Shown: positions 53,657 to 64,000 of the stretch, piece after piece
How the letters are laid out: the number at the start of each line of letters is the position of its first letter
How positions within the stretch are numbered: position 1 is the first letter of the stretch
Origin: Oscarella lobularis
Taxonomy: Eukaryota; Porifera; Homoscleromorpha; Homosclerophorida; Oscarellidae
Reading direction: 5' to 3'
DNA length: 64,000 bases
Assembly: GCF_947507565.1 (NCBI RefSeq)
Contig: NC_089181.1
Span: 2,737,614-2,801,613, forward strand
Position numbers and translations under genes: made by a program
Notes under the pieces: generated by a model
Told to the model about the DNA's origin: nothing
The model's database searches: none
Seen by the model: the letters and a program-made list of their open reading frames with translations, nothing else

Positions 53657-55158
53657 TTAGTATATGTTCTTTAGTTGAGTAACGATTAGAATTCGAAATG
53701 ACTGATCAAACGAGGTGCAAACACTTAGTCCCTCCTAAAGAAAAGCAAAATTAGTTGGTTTGAGCGTAGAGCAGCAAAAAAAACTTGACCTTTTCTGAAT
53801 TCCAGTCAAAACTTGCAATCGGTTGCGTTGATAGGGTGACGTTTTGCAGCAAATCAAGAGACCCAACAACTCCCATTGGAATTCCTTCGCTGTCTTTTGT
53901 CTCTCGTTTACCGGGATACGTGCTGTAAGAATGTATAAACATTATTACCAAAAAAGGTTTTTTTCTCTTACTATTTCCATAAGTTCACTGAGCCGTTGCC
54001 TCCCGTTGTCATAAAAACGTCCCGATTTTGGGGAAGATGTTTGACGCACCAAATAGTGGATTTGTGGGCCTATAGATAGTTTATAAGAACCTCTCCTACC
54101 TACAAAGCACACGTCCAAAACCTTTTGATCTAACGACGGAAATCCGTCCTTTGGATGTTGCAAATGAACGTCAAATACGTGAAATTTGGCTTCAAGCGTT
54201 GCAACGAGAAGCTTGTTCATTTTGATGTCCTTGCGATCAAATTCCAGCCCACAAATCTATCATCAGATTTGTCGCGACTTTTAGAAAAAAAGATATTCCC
54301 CGTACCCCATTCTTTAGATTCTTTTCCCACCGAACAGACATGGTGCGCAAGTCAAACATCTTCAGATCCCCATTGTCGTAGCCAGCGCAAACATACCGCT
54401 CGCTGTCATCATGCGAATTTCCTAATAATAAAATAATACTGTATAAAGCGCTCACATCTATGAGCGCTTTATTATCGTTGCTGCACCAAATGCTACTGTC
54501 CAGCAGTCTCTACGCGCCTTTCCTTCAGCTGGTTCCATGTTTGCTACGGGTACATCCTTTTGCCTAACATCCCACACTTTGACACTCCCTATGTATTATT
54601 AATCTACTTTATGTGTGTTTTCGTAGGATGATTCTACCGTCTCGACTTCCGGTTACAATTTCAGGCGCTCCGCCGCCAATTCCAAGACCTCCGCAACCGT
54701 CGATTGTATTAATTATTTCCGAATGAGCTTTTGTATTGTAAACAGGTAAATCAAGTCTTTCTAAATCCCTAAGTGATACTTTTATTATATCCTAGATTTA
54801 AATTTAGTCGCTCTTCGCACCACGTCATCAATTCCCCATTGAAATCACCCGTTGCCAGGTGACGCTCTTGCAAGGACGTGGCGCCGAATGTTCCGCATTT
54901 GAATGCCGAACGCTTTTCAACCTGACAGAGAGCGGCGTTAGATACTCCGTGAAAACGACTAGTGACTCTTCCTGCCTCGGCGAGCAGCTTCACGTCTCCT
55001 TTCGACATCTCGTAGACGTGCAAAGCGCCCGTATTTCGCGGATGCGAGCCCAAGACGACGAAACGCGCGCTGCACGGTATCCAGCGCGCGTCGAATAGGG
55101 TGAACGGCAACGATTTGTGCACGTGCGTGACGATTTGAGGCTTATCGAGTCCCGCCAT
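53657..55158 (-). CDS. DNAAF10: WD repeat dynein assembly factor DNAAF10 (WDR92, Monad)
   Basis: Seven-bladed WD40 adaptor of the R2TP/prefoldin-like co-chaperone that helps assemble axonemal dyneins. The start [20 protein letters not shown] leads into [20 protein letters not shown] and [20 protein letters not shown]. Later blades: [60 protein letters not shown]-like, [35 protein letters not shown]. The last exon after a small intron gives [20 protein letters not shown]. The stretch [18 protein letters not shown] in the open frame is a read-through intron. Divergent from MDH1 with 79 bp between starts. Its presence implies motile cilia or flagella. Confidence 0.94.
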
Positions 55159-55237
55159 CGACGCAGAGCTTTGGTACGATCGGTACGATCACACCCGTAT
55201 GATTTGTTTCCCGGTTTCACGTGACAAGCGCGTGCAC
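55159..55237. promoter_or_regulatory. Shared divergent promoter DNAAF10/MDH1 with E-box
   Basis: A 79 bp interval holding the palindromic E-box TCACGTGA (bHLH-zip type) near the MDH1 side, and a short direct repeat GGTACGATC. Bidirectional use is inferred. Confidence 0.6.
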
Positions 55238-56621
<1,384 letters not shown>

Positions 56622-56702
56622 ACGAAGGAAAAGTGTCTCTGAACGCCGCGATTCAATGTATTTGTGTCATTGCCTAATTGTTACAGTAAAATGTTATTCG
56701 TT

Positions 56703-57474
56703 TTATTTTCCTTTCTTTTTTGCTGCTGCGTCCTTTTTCTGCCGTTTCAGTAGTTCGGACAGGACGGGCGGCGGCGCTTCAAGGGCTTCCTAGAAGGACT
56801 TTCCCAGTCAATTTTGCAAATGCACTATCTAATCGGATCCTCAACCTGGTAAACGTGCATGTTTACACCAGCTGGAAGATTTCTTTGCAGATACTCAAGA
56901 AAGACGTCTGCTGATACTCCAGTAATATTCTTTATCTATATTTATCCAGGAGGGAATGCCGTGCAAAGCAACGTGCAGTCAATTCGAACCTGAAGCATTC
57001 GTGAGTGCGTTCTGAGCTCGTATTGTACTCGATGTTTTTTGAATATGAAGGACGATTTTAATAGGGTAAATTTCTTTGTCTGCGTGGGCAGGGAAATCCT
57101 GAAGACGAAACGGGTAAGACTATAATGGGTATCGGTTTTTTTGCTGACTCACTTTCCAGAAATGTCTACATCTAGTAATTTCGCTGCTTTTGTTGCGAAA
57201 TGAACGTAGGAGTCCAGAACGGCAAAATCGTGTCCTTTCACCTGTAAAATTTGCATTCAATAGGTAAATTTTTGCTGTTGGGTACCTTGATGGCAATTCG
57301 CTTGTACAACTTTTTCTTCGAGTCATCCAGAATTTTAGAATCTAGATTTTCTGTCTAGAGGAGTAACTGAGACGCGGACGTCGTCTGTTCTACCTGCTGT
57401 TGTCGTCGGTAGAGCGCTCGACAAGCGAAGGACAGCGATCTGCTGTGATTGACCTCGAAGCAGACCAGCAAAGC
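56703..57474 (-). CDS. MRPS10: Mitochondrial small ribosomal subunit protein uS10m (5' end uncertain)
   Basis: Recovered only by joining short exons on the minus strand. From the 5' side: an exon ending ACRALYRRQQQ, then [138 protein letters not shown] and a Lys-rich end. This follows human MRPS10 closely ([53 protein letters not shown]). The first-exon frame is open from 57394 to 57474 but has no ATG, so the true start lies in an exon I could not place. It overlaps the unassigned plus-strand ORF there. An NRF1-like GCGCATGC lies near 57507. Confidence 0.88.
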
Positions 57475-57826
57475 CTACTCTGCAGCAGTTCGCGAGGCGG
57501 ATCATTGCGCATGCTCAAAGGAAGCAGAACTGGGAGTTTCTTTCCTGTTATTCGCATTGCGCAGCAAGCTCGGCTTCGGATACGCAGCAGAACGCTTCAA
57601 AAGATCTATCTCGTTGAGCGTGTCAGCCCTGCGGGAGCTCAACGTTCGACTACACTACAAAGATCACAAACTGCTTCGTTTGGGAGAAACGCCTTTTGAC
57701 ATCGGAGTAGTCACAGGAGCGCCACGCGAAGATGCTGACGTCGAGGCAATAGATCGTAAGCGAGGGTTTTCCTACAACTCCCCCGCCCCGCCCCTTTGGT
57801 TAGCTGCTCCGCCTTTGGTCGCATAG
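57449..57826 (+). CDS. Unrecognised ORF with a plausible last intron but no start codon
   Basis: An open frame of 126 codons bounded upstream by TGA, with no ATG. It reads TSKQTSKAYSAAVREADHCA, then LGVSFLLFALRSKLGFGYAA, ERFKRSISLSVSALRELNVR, LHYKDHKLLRLGETPFDIGV, VTGAPREDADVEAID. A good intron (GTAAGC at about 57758 to TTAG at about 57801) would change the end to IDPAPPLVA. Codon choice looks coding. No family recognised. It is antisense to the MRPS10 5' region. It could be the last exons of a gene whose 5' exon lies within MRPS10, or a decayed fragment. Confidence 0.35.
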   Translation: MTSKQTSKAYSAAVREADHCACSKEAELGVSFLLFALRSKLGFGYAAERFKRSISLSVSALRELNVRLHYKDHKLLRLGETPFDIGVVTGAPREDADVEAIDRKRGFSYNSPAPPLWLAAPPLVA

Positions 57827-58475
57827 AGTAAAATAGAGTAAAATTCGTTTTTTTATTGAGCTACTAAATCCTACGGTAGCGCGCAAACGAAAACGTGAAA
57901 TAGGGGGATAATAATATAGCAGAGCTATGGGGACGCGATCTGTACAAGGCAGCGGAAAACTACCAGTGACAGAATTGACCTCGTAACCATGCGTGAGTAA
58001 AAAAAGGCTAATATACCTATCAAAATAGAGGAGACAAGAGAAAAGGACCGATAGGAAAGAGTAAGTATACACGTAATCTTAGCAGAGTTCAGCAGCCACA
58101 AGACATACACACTGTGGAAACGTTTGGCCTAGGACTTTCTGGATAGTACTTCCGCCTAATGGAAACAAAAAAAAAAACAACTTTAGACCAGTCACACCAG
58201 GAAGCGCCTAGAGATACATATAAATACTGCGTAGTAGCTGCTCTACTAACAGGAATCTGGTTATTCCCAATATACACGGAACCCTCTATAAGTATGTTCT
58301 GGGAATAACCAGTTCAACCAATCCGGATAATTGAGTCTTAGCTAAGCGTGACAACGCAGAAGCAAGACCAACACAATCTTTTAAAAAAGTTTTTATTAAC
58401 AATACACCCACACCTGCAAAAAAAAAAGTCTCACTACTGGCGGGATAGTGGCAGTAGCAACAGCTTGGCCTCCTT
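57827..58475. other. Intergenic gap before PPM1 with a 13 bp inverted repeat
   Basis: No convincing gene. A perfect 13 bp inverted repeat, CTGGTTATTCCCA (58257-58269) and TGGGAATAACCAG (58300-58312), encloses 30 bp. The right part is the PPM1 3' UTR, with AATAAA on the minus strand at 58394-58399. Short minus-strand ORFs here are hydrophobic and AT-rich and look like chance. Confidence 0.6.
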
Positions 58476-60048
58476 TTACGCCTTACTATTCTTTAATGAC
58501 AGTTGCTCCATCAGTCTCACCTCATACTTGCGGTTCTTTATCTTTTCAAGCGCTTTCAACACGTAGTCTTTCCTATTAGATGATGCATTTTGTGGTTACT
58601 ACTAATTATTAGGGAAGGGGATTGTTTTTGAGTGTACTTCGCTGCTATGTCTTCATCTGGGAAGTCCTTTGTCAGCTGTTGCATGACGTACATGTCATCC
58701 AACGGTTCTGACTCGTTCTCGGTGACCAATTCTTTGATGCGGTAATAAATAAATAAATAAATAAATAAATAAATGATTAAATCGTGAATAGAAATTAATC
58801 ACCTTGAAGTTTGTCTGACAGTTTCTTTTCAATTTCCTCGTTTCTCTCTTTCTCCTGAGAGCGAGAGATAAATCCCTAACCAAATAAAAGGTGAAAAGCA
58901 ACAAACTTTTTCTATGGCATCTTCAGAAACTGCCGGTGCATCTTTGAATGCAATTATTATCACACTCATATTGTCTCTGCTTCCCTAGAGTAAGAAAAAA
59001 AAATCGAATCAGAAACGAGCTCCTCCCCCCCAGCCTCCCACAAAAAAATCTAAGGGAGAATCAACTCCAACGAAAGGGGAGGAGCGAGAAAGACAACGCC
59101 CACTACAACGGCGGACATATAGGAAAGAAAGAGAAAGTCTATACACAGCGAAGCCACTCCCCCCTCCCAGAAACACGATGACTCATAATAATACAGAAAA
59201 AAACCGCGAGGAGAGAGAGAGAGAGATACCTTGTTAAGACAGGTATCGACAAGATCGGAGCCAATTTGCGTAAGATTGTCGGTGGTGAGCATCTTCCTTC
59301 GAACGTAGGCGGACACCTCCTCGTTCTTCATGACGTCCCAAACACCGTCGCAGGCGAGCACGACGAATTCGTCGCCTTCCTGCCGCTCCGTCTCCACGAC
59401 GTCGGGCATCGGCGAGACGAGCTGCTCCTGGAGACTCAACTTCTCCACGCGCTTGTAGGCCAAGTCGCCGAGCGCGCGCGATACGGCCAGCGAGCCGTTA
59501 ACGCGCTGCAGGACGACGTTGCCGCCCGCCTTCTCGATGCGCTCCTTTTCCAGCGGCTCGTACGGCTTGTGATCTTTCGTCGCGAACGCGACGTCGCCTC
59601 CCCGACAGATGAGACCGCGCGAATCGCCGCAGTTGGCGAAGATGACGTGCGTTTCGGTGATGAGAACGCCGACGGCCGTCGTACCGCTCGTCTCTTCCGG
59701 GAAGTCTTTCTGTATTTCTTCGTCGAGCGCGATGAATGCGTCCTTTATCGCCTCCTTCAAGCTATCGACTCGATTCGAACTCGTGCCGGCCTCTTGGAAT
59801 TCGGATCGTTGCGTTATGTGCGGCAGTAGCTTTTCCGACGCGTGCTTGGCGACTTTCTGTCCGGCGTGACCGTCGAATATAGCGAAGAAGGACCATTTGT
59901 CGTGGCCTTTGATGCTGAGAACGGCCGTGTGCGCGTCCTCCATTTCGACGCGCCAGCCCTGCATTGCTACGACGCCGTAGCGCACGTCGTCGGAACTGCC
60001 GCATTGGACGAACTTTTCGGTATTCGGCTTGTCGAGGAAGGCTCCCAT
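58476..60048 (-). CDS. PPM1A: Metal-dependent Ser/Thr phosphatase PPM1A/B (PP2C)
   Basis: Mg/Mn-dependent PP2C phosphatase of the PPM1A/PPM1B type, which in vertebrates turns off stress-kinase, TGF-beta and NF-kappaB signalling. The start MGAFLDKPNTEKF matches the vertebrate N-terminus MGAFLDKP. Motifs: MQGWRVEMEDAHTAV (phosphate Arg and first metal Glu/Asp), FFAIFDGHAG, TSGTTAVGVLI, FANCGDSRGLICRGG, DHKPYEPLEKERIEKAGG, RVNGSLAVSRALGD, EFVVLACDGVWDVM, and after an intron GSRDNMSVIIIAFKDAP. The C-terminal helical part (EKERNEEIEKKLSDKL, YVLKALEKIKNRKYEVRLME) is short, ending LSLKNSKA. Most of the catalytic domain is a single exon. An AA-AAAT microsatellite lies in a 3' intron near 58743-58773. 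Confidence 0.93.
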
Positions 60049-60146
60049 CTATTCGTCGTTTTTTGTCTCGAAACGGCACAACTTTATCAGGCGCATGCGC
60101 TTTTGCTCGATGATGTCATTCTAAAACCTCTTCTCCACATGAATCA
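60049..60146. promoter_or_regulatory. Shared divergent promoter PPM1/JKAMP with a perfect NRF1 site
   Basis: A 98 bp interval between opposite starts. GCGCATGCGC (60091-60100) is a perfect NRF1 palindrome. An ATF-like GATGTCATT follows at about 60110. Confidence 0.65.
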
Positions 60147-61427
60147 ATGGGTATGGCACTTGTCCTCCCCTTTTTCCTTTTCGAGCTATCATTTTTTTTC
60201 AGCTTGTCCCGGAACGTACTGCGGACGAGTTCGACTCGACGACGGAATCCTCGGCGAGTGCGGGGTGCCGTTTTTCGCGCGTCGATTCTCCCCCAAAACG
60301 CGCTCTCCTAAGACTCCCCGCCTCCTCTAGGCATGCCCGCGCGGCCAAACGGTCGGCAACGAATCGATCTGCTTCGACTGTAACAAGGAATTGACGACGT
60401 ACGACTGGCTTTACCTGGGAACGATCGTTCTCAGCACGATCGTCGTTCACGTTCTCGGATTGCGCGCGGCCGCCTCAAAAGTCACCCAAACGAAGTAGAT
60501 AGAGAAAGTTCACATAGAGAAAAGACTCGTACCTTTATCTCTAGACTCTTTTTGGTGCTGAGCCTCGTCTCTGCGACGCTCGAATCCCTTCTTTCTGCTA
60601 TTATTGCTTTGCTTCTATTCGATCCCGTTGGTGAGTAATAATAATAGTCTAGTAGTGTGTATATTCATGCTATGCTTTGCTTGTTTAGGCAAGCTGAATC
60701 TGCGTTCTTGCGGAGTGAATCGACTGTCTGATTGGTACACAATATTTCTAAATCCGAGACCTCGATATACGGAAACGATTCACTGTGCTCAGGAAGCCGT
60801 TTATCCACTGTAATTCAATTATTTTTTCAGTCGTTTTGACTCGGACTCATTGTTTATGTCTCTCCGTTTTAGCTACACGTTGGTGTTCGCATACTACGGT
60901 CTCGCTCTTGTGACGCTGCTTCTGTTTCGACCGATTTTCACGTGGAAATTTCGTCGATACAAGTCGTGTCGAGTGCCCGTCTACTTCGAAATGTACTCGA
61001 TTCCAGTGCTCGTGATCGTACACGCCGGACTAGCCGGCCTTTTGTGTAAGTCAGCGCATCCGTGCTACCGGTATCTCTTATGGTACATACGTAGATTTTG
61101 CCTTTCCTTATCTGACTCTATTGGGTACGACGTTCTGGACGGTGCACTTCATGAATAGTCGTCGGATCGAGGTCCGAGAGAATTTCTTAGCTGAACTTTT
61201 TTTATTTGAATTTTATTTTCTGCTAGGGGTTGAAGCAGTTGTTCACCAATTCCGGCAACGTTTGCATGATTCTTCTTCACTGCTGCATGTATTGCTACGG
61301 AATTGGCACGTGTCTCGTCAGTTCCGAGCAGCCCGCACCCTTCCTTGCCTTTCTTCTTCTCGCTCCCGTGCCCGCCGCTTTCTATCTGTTGACGTCGCCT
61401 TTTACCGATCCCGTTCACTATGTCTAG
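60147..61427 (+). CDS. JKAMP: JNK1/MAPK8-associated membrane protein
   Basis: Multi-pass ER membrane protein that in vertebrates recruits proteasome and ERAD components and modulates JNK1. The first coding exon appears to be only ATGG (60147-60150); the next reads ACPGTYCGRVRLDDGILGEC, aligning with the Cys-rich N-terminus. Then ACPRGQTVGNESICFDCNKE, TYDWLYLGTIVLSTIVVHVL, LEAALLSAIIALLLFDPVGK-type helix, LRSCGVNRLSDWYTIFLNPR, TIHCAQEAVYPLYTLVFAYY, FEMYSIPVLVIVHAGLAGLL, FAFPYLTLLGTTFWTVHF and a final helix pair ending LLTSPFTDPVHYV. Five or more transmembrane helices. A more upstream start cannot be excluded. Divergent from PPM1. Confidence 0.9.
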
Positions 61428-61549
61428 TTACTGTAAATAGTATTAATTAAATGAAGAGTAGGAGAGGAAATGGGCGCGTCCTTGGTTCTATACTTAGGGG
61501 AATTGGGCCCACGCTGATTCCTCATAGATCGTTTCGCCAACGCGCAGAC

Positions 61550-62651
61550 ATGTTCCGATTTCGAAATCTTCTTGTAACAGCTCTTCTGTAGGATCAGTAT
61601 AGAAGACACACACGGCGTTCAAATGCTATAATCTGTTTTTCAGCTGCCTTGCAATGGATTCCCAAGCAGCAGCGCAACCTCCACATTCCTTTGTTTTTGC
61701 TCTGGAATGGATCCCTGGATTTTGTGAGGTGGTAAACTGACGTGTGACCTTTGCACATCGCATCTGTAATGGTGTTTTTTTGAAAGTAGACCAAAGGGGG
61801 GTCGTGCAGACTGTCGCCTCAGCCACAAAAGTGGAACATACACGGACTGTGGTACTGTCTTCCTGAAATTTTTATACTATTCACTTTCGCTCAAGCCCCC
61901 TTTCCCCCACGCACTTGAAACCGAAACTTGCCTCCGTATTTCCTTTAGGCCGGAGGGTTTGCAGAATTGCAATTCGTCTGACGTCTTGCATCGTTCTGAT
62001 ATCGAGGTGCGTAAGCTCAAACTTGGCATCATTCCACAACCGTGGTCTCAATCAAGGATCTGTGGGGAAATCTTGAACGGGACTGGGTGGATGCAATCAA
62101 CCCTCAAGATCCGTTGAAATTCTGGTAAGATTGGGCAATTCCGAAAGTGACAGTAGGCGAATAGAAACGTCACACGATAGGGCGAAGGAGTGGAAAAAAC
62201 ACGGCACTTGTTGGCTAAACAACGAAAACACGCGAAACGCACACGACTACTTTTCGACGACATTGCAACTTTACGAAAAATTCGACGTCTCTACGTTAGT
62301 CTTAGTCCTTCTAACCCCATGCACCGCGTGATTAACGTTTTGACCTTTATAAGAATGCTGTCGAGACAAGGCATTACGCCAACGGAAGAGAGGTCATACA
62401 CAAGTGCTCAATTCTTGGAGGCATTTGAAGGTTTTCGGCCGTTTCTTCACTGCCCCACAAAAAATGATGTATGTAGATGAAATACAGACCTGGTCCCTTC
62501 TAAAATTAACTATCTCTAGCCCTTTATTACTGAAATTCTAATCTGCCTCGACAAACAGTTCAATCCCCGTGACTGTTGGGCACAACCCAAAAGCATTCTG
62601 GCTTGTCCGCAGGAAGGGATTCGCTATCTTCCGAAATCGAAAGTCACTTAG
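61550..62651 (+). CDS. RNase T2-family endoribonuclease, copy 1 (active-site His replaced)
   Basis: Secreted/lysosomal acid ribonuclease family. The short first exon (61550-61587, MFRFRNLLVTALL) joins at 61644 to CLAMDSQAAAQPPHSFVFAL, giving a signal peptide. Then EWIPGFCE, QPQKWNIHGLW (CAS I, catalytic His), LWGNLERDWVDAINP, FWAKEWKKHGTCW (CAS II), MLSRQGITPTEERSYTSAQF, ILICLDKQFNPRDCWAQPKS, ending RYLPKSKVT. The usual CAS II is HEWxKHG. Here the first His (RNase Rh His104 position) is Lys, while Glu, Lys and the second His remain, so activity may be reduced. Second of its kind follows at 62941. Its stop is 11 bp from the stop of PET117 on the other strand. Confidence 0.88.
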
Positions 62652-62662
62652 AAATTGACTAA

Positions 62663-62871
62663 TCATTCTTGACTCTGTTTTTGTCGCTCCAAGTCTCGCA
62701 AAACCCCTTCCCTCAATCGCTAAATAGAGTCATCGTGACGTTGTTTGTGTGCAACTAGTTTTTGCTGTTCGCAACCTCTTTCTCCTTTTCCTGTTGACGA
62801 TGAACTAACGTTACGACGGATACGGTAAAAAGAGCGGCCGAGAACAACACCAATTTCGCTACAGTCGACAT
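62663..62871 (-). CDS. PET117: Cytochrome c oxidase assembly factor PET117
   Basis: A tiny two-exon gene. Exon 1 (62776-62871) encodes 32 residues starting MSTVAKLVLFSAALFTVSVV and ending VHRQQEKEKE. Exon 2 (62663-62719) encodes RLREGVLRDLERQKQSQE. The 56 bp intron has GT...TTTAG ends. The product, 50 residues, matches human PET117 in its N-terminal membrane helix (SSKVVLGLSVLL), the HxxQQ turn, and RLRDGVIRDIERQ. It lacks the C-terminal third of the human protein. PET117 helps assemble cytochrome c oxidase in the mitochondrial inner membrane. Its poly(A) signal candidate on this strand lies inside the RNase T2 copy 1 last exon (62523-62528). Divergent from RNase T2 copy 2 with 69 bp between starts. 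Confidence 0.85.
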
Positions 62872-62940
62872 CTTATTCGGGCGTTCATTAGCGCGCTCGC
62901 ACGACGGTTTTTTTTTGGCGCTCACTGAATTTCGCCTAGA
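62872..62940. promoter_or_regulatory. Shared divergent promoter PET117/RNase T2 copy 2
   Basis: A 69 bp interval between opposite starts, with TAGCGCGCTCGC and no TATA box. Bidirectional use is inferred from spacing. Confidence 0.55.
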
Positions 62941-64000
62941 ATGAAACTCGCCTACTTTGCTGTCGCTATAGCGTGAGCCATCACCTTGAAGACCTGAGTA
63001 TTTTCACTTTTGACTTCAGATTCCTCTCGCTGGGCACTTGGGCCGCCATTCCGCAGTGGGATTACCTGTTCCTTGTCCAGCAATGGTGTCCGGCGTTTTG
63101 CAAGGTGAGCTAAATGTCTCCCGACGACGTTTCGCGCAACGTTTCCTCGATTCCGACCCTATAAAGGTGGAGACCCAGGGCAAATGCGTTCTGCCCTCAG
63201 ATTGGGCCGTCAATCCAAGATGGACCATACACGGCTTATGGCAAGGAAACCGAACCGATTCTTAGTCTAATTAGAGTCTAAATAGGCCAACCTTGGGCGT
63301 CACTGAAGGCCCAAATGACTGTAGCAATGGAACGTTTGATCCAACTTCTGTACAGGTAAATTTACTAAGGTGCCGTATTTATCTGTTTTAATTAATGGCG
63401 CTTTTGTTAGGATTTGATGCCTGAACTACTTGAGTTCTGGCCGGATTGCATAGATGAGCCTAAATATTCTTTCTGGTACGATTCTCTAAAATGCGGATGT
63501 AGATACCCGTGTAATTAGTTTTGATTTCGATTTCTCAAGGGAACACGAATGGCTAAAACATGGCACCTGTGCAGCCAGCGATTCTCTCCTGCAAACGGAG
63601 CACGCCTATTTTTCAGCTGTTCTCAAATTGTATAAAAGCTTGAATCTCACTTCGTTAGTGCACACGTCGCCACGGCTACAGGAAAAAACGTACAGTCTTC
63701 TTTTTATCTAGGATTCTTGAGAAGCACAGCATTGTGCCATCGCGCGACAAGCGCTATTCCCTATCAGATTTTATCAATGCGTTCACTCAGACGTCCGGTT
63801 TCAAACCAGTGGTGCAATGCAAAGAGCATTCGGTATAGCGAAAAGGAAATTCCAAATCGTAGCTGCTTTTATTGAATTAATATTATTGTAGGGTTCTACC
63901 TACGTTCAGTCGATTCTTTTCTGCGTGGACAAGACGCTGTCTGTGATGAATTGCACTGAGCAGGTCTACCAGAAAGAGACGACGTGCTGGTCAACCGATT
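62941..64000 (+). CDS. RNase T2-family endoribonuclease, copy 2 (3' end outside the window)
   Basis: Signal peptide MKLAYFAVAIAFLSLGTWAA, then IPQWDYLFLVQQWCPAFC, NPRWTIHGLW (CAS I with catalytic His), PTLGVTEGPNDCSNGTF, FWEHEWLKHGTCAAS (CAS II with His, Glu, Lys, His all present), YSLSDFINAFTQTSGFKP, STYVQSILFCVDKTLSVMNC. It runs past the right edge of the window. All active-site residues are intact, in contrast with copy 1. N-glycosylation sequons (NGTF, NLTS, NCTE) fit a secreted or lysosomal enzyme. About eight exons are visible, with introns of about 50-60 bp. Confidence 0.93.

Noticed and set aside
56960-57005. tRNA-like GGTTCGAATT box on the minus strand
   Set aside because: It lies in an MRPS10 intron and no acceptor or anticodon stem can be drawn around it.
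57800-58110. Hydrophobic minus-strand ORFs (90 and 61 codons)
   Set aside because: Tyr/Leu/Ser-rich sequence from AT-rich non-coding DNA with no family resemblance or splice logic.
61550-62651. RNase T2 copy 1 as a pseudogene
   Set aside because: With the short first exon the frame is complete from signal peptide to stop; only one active-site residue is changed, so decay is not shown.

Overview
This 64 kb window is nuclear DNA of a compact animal genome. Nearly every gene is a recognisable metazoan orthologue: WARS1, WASHC1, CPSF2, C2orf69, SCFD1, TRPT1, WDR7, an LHFPL-family tetraspan, NXF1, TET, MPV17L2, MCFD2, ATG2, ACTR10, PLD3/4, a KASH5/IRAG-type coiled-coil protein, MCM5, DNAAF10/WDR92, MDH1, MRPS10, PPM1A/B, JKAMP, PET117 and RNase T2. 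Genes are cut into many small exons by introns of about 45-65 bp. Intergenic gaps are usually 40-200 bp. TET, LHFPL and KASH5/IRAG-type proteins argue for an animal. The density and tiny introns fit an early-branching compact lineage such as a homoscleromorph sponge (Oscarella-like); that placement is inference and was not tested by any search.

Layout. 1-6.4 kb: 3' part of WARS1, intronless WASHC1 (minus), CPSF2. 6.4-11.7 kb: C2orf69 (minus), SCFD1, TRPT1 (minus). 11.7-17.2 kb: WDR7. 17.5-19.3 kb: LHFPL-like (minus) and a small VOC/glyoxalase-fold protein. 19.4-25.6 kb: three tandem secreted M14 carboxypeptidases. 25.6-34 kb: NXF1, TET, MPV17L2, MCFD2 (minus). 34-43 kb: a Thr/Pro-rich membrane mucin (minus) and the large ATG2. 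43-50 kb: ACTR10, a secreted PLD3/4-like enzyme, a KASH5/IRAG-like tail-anchored protein. 50-60 kb: MCM5 (minus), DNAAF10 (minus), MDH1, MRPS10 (minus), an unrecognised ORF, PPM1 phosphatase (minus). 60-64 kb: JKAMP, two RNase T2 genes, and between them the tiny PET117 (minus).

The genes do not form one pathway. The organising principle is architecture. At least eight divergent gene pairs share promoters, seven of them only 42-137 bp between start codons. Convergent neighbours end 11-190 bp apart. GC-AG introns recur (nine assigned by homology). A palindromic motif AACGYRCGTT, or the near form AACGCGCGCT, lies 20-75 bp upstream of start codons in six promoters. MCM5 carries E2F and CCAAT sites, and the PPM1/JKAMP promoter carries a perfect NRF1 palindrome.

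Biological highlights: (i) the three carboxypeptidases differ at the substrate-specificity position (Asp, Ile, Ser at the bovine CPA residue 255 equivalent), implying divided specificity; (ii) a minimal TET lacking both a CXXC domain and the long insert in the catalytic fold, with a Tyr/Pro-rich tail carrying a CxCxxC cluster; (iii) two genes, MRPS10 and PET117, that can only be seen by reconstructing splicing; (iv) an unassigned ORF at 57.45-57.83 kb with a good terminal intron but no start codon. No rRNA, tRNA, CRISPR array or autonomous transposon was found.
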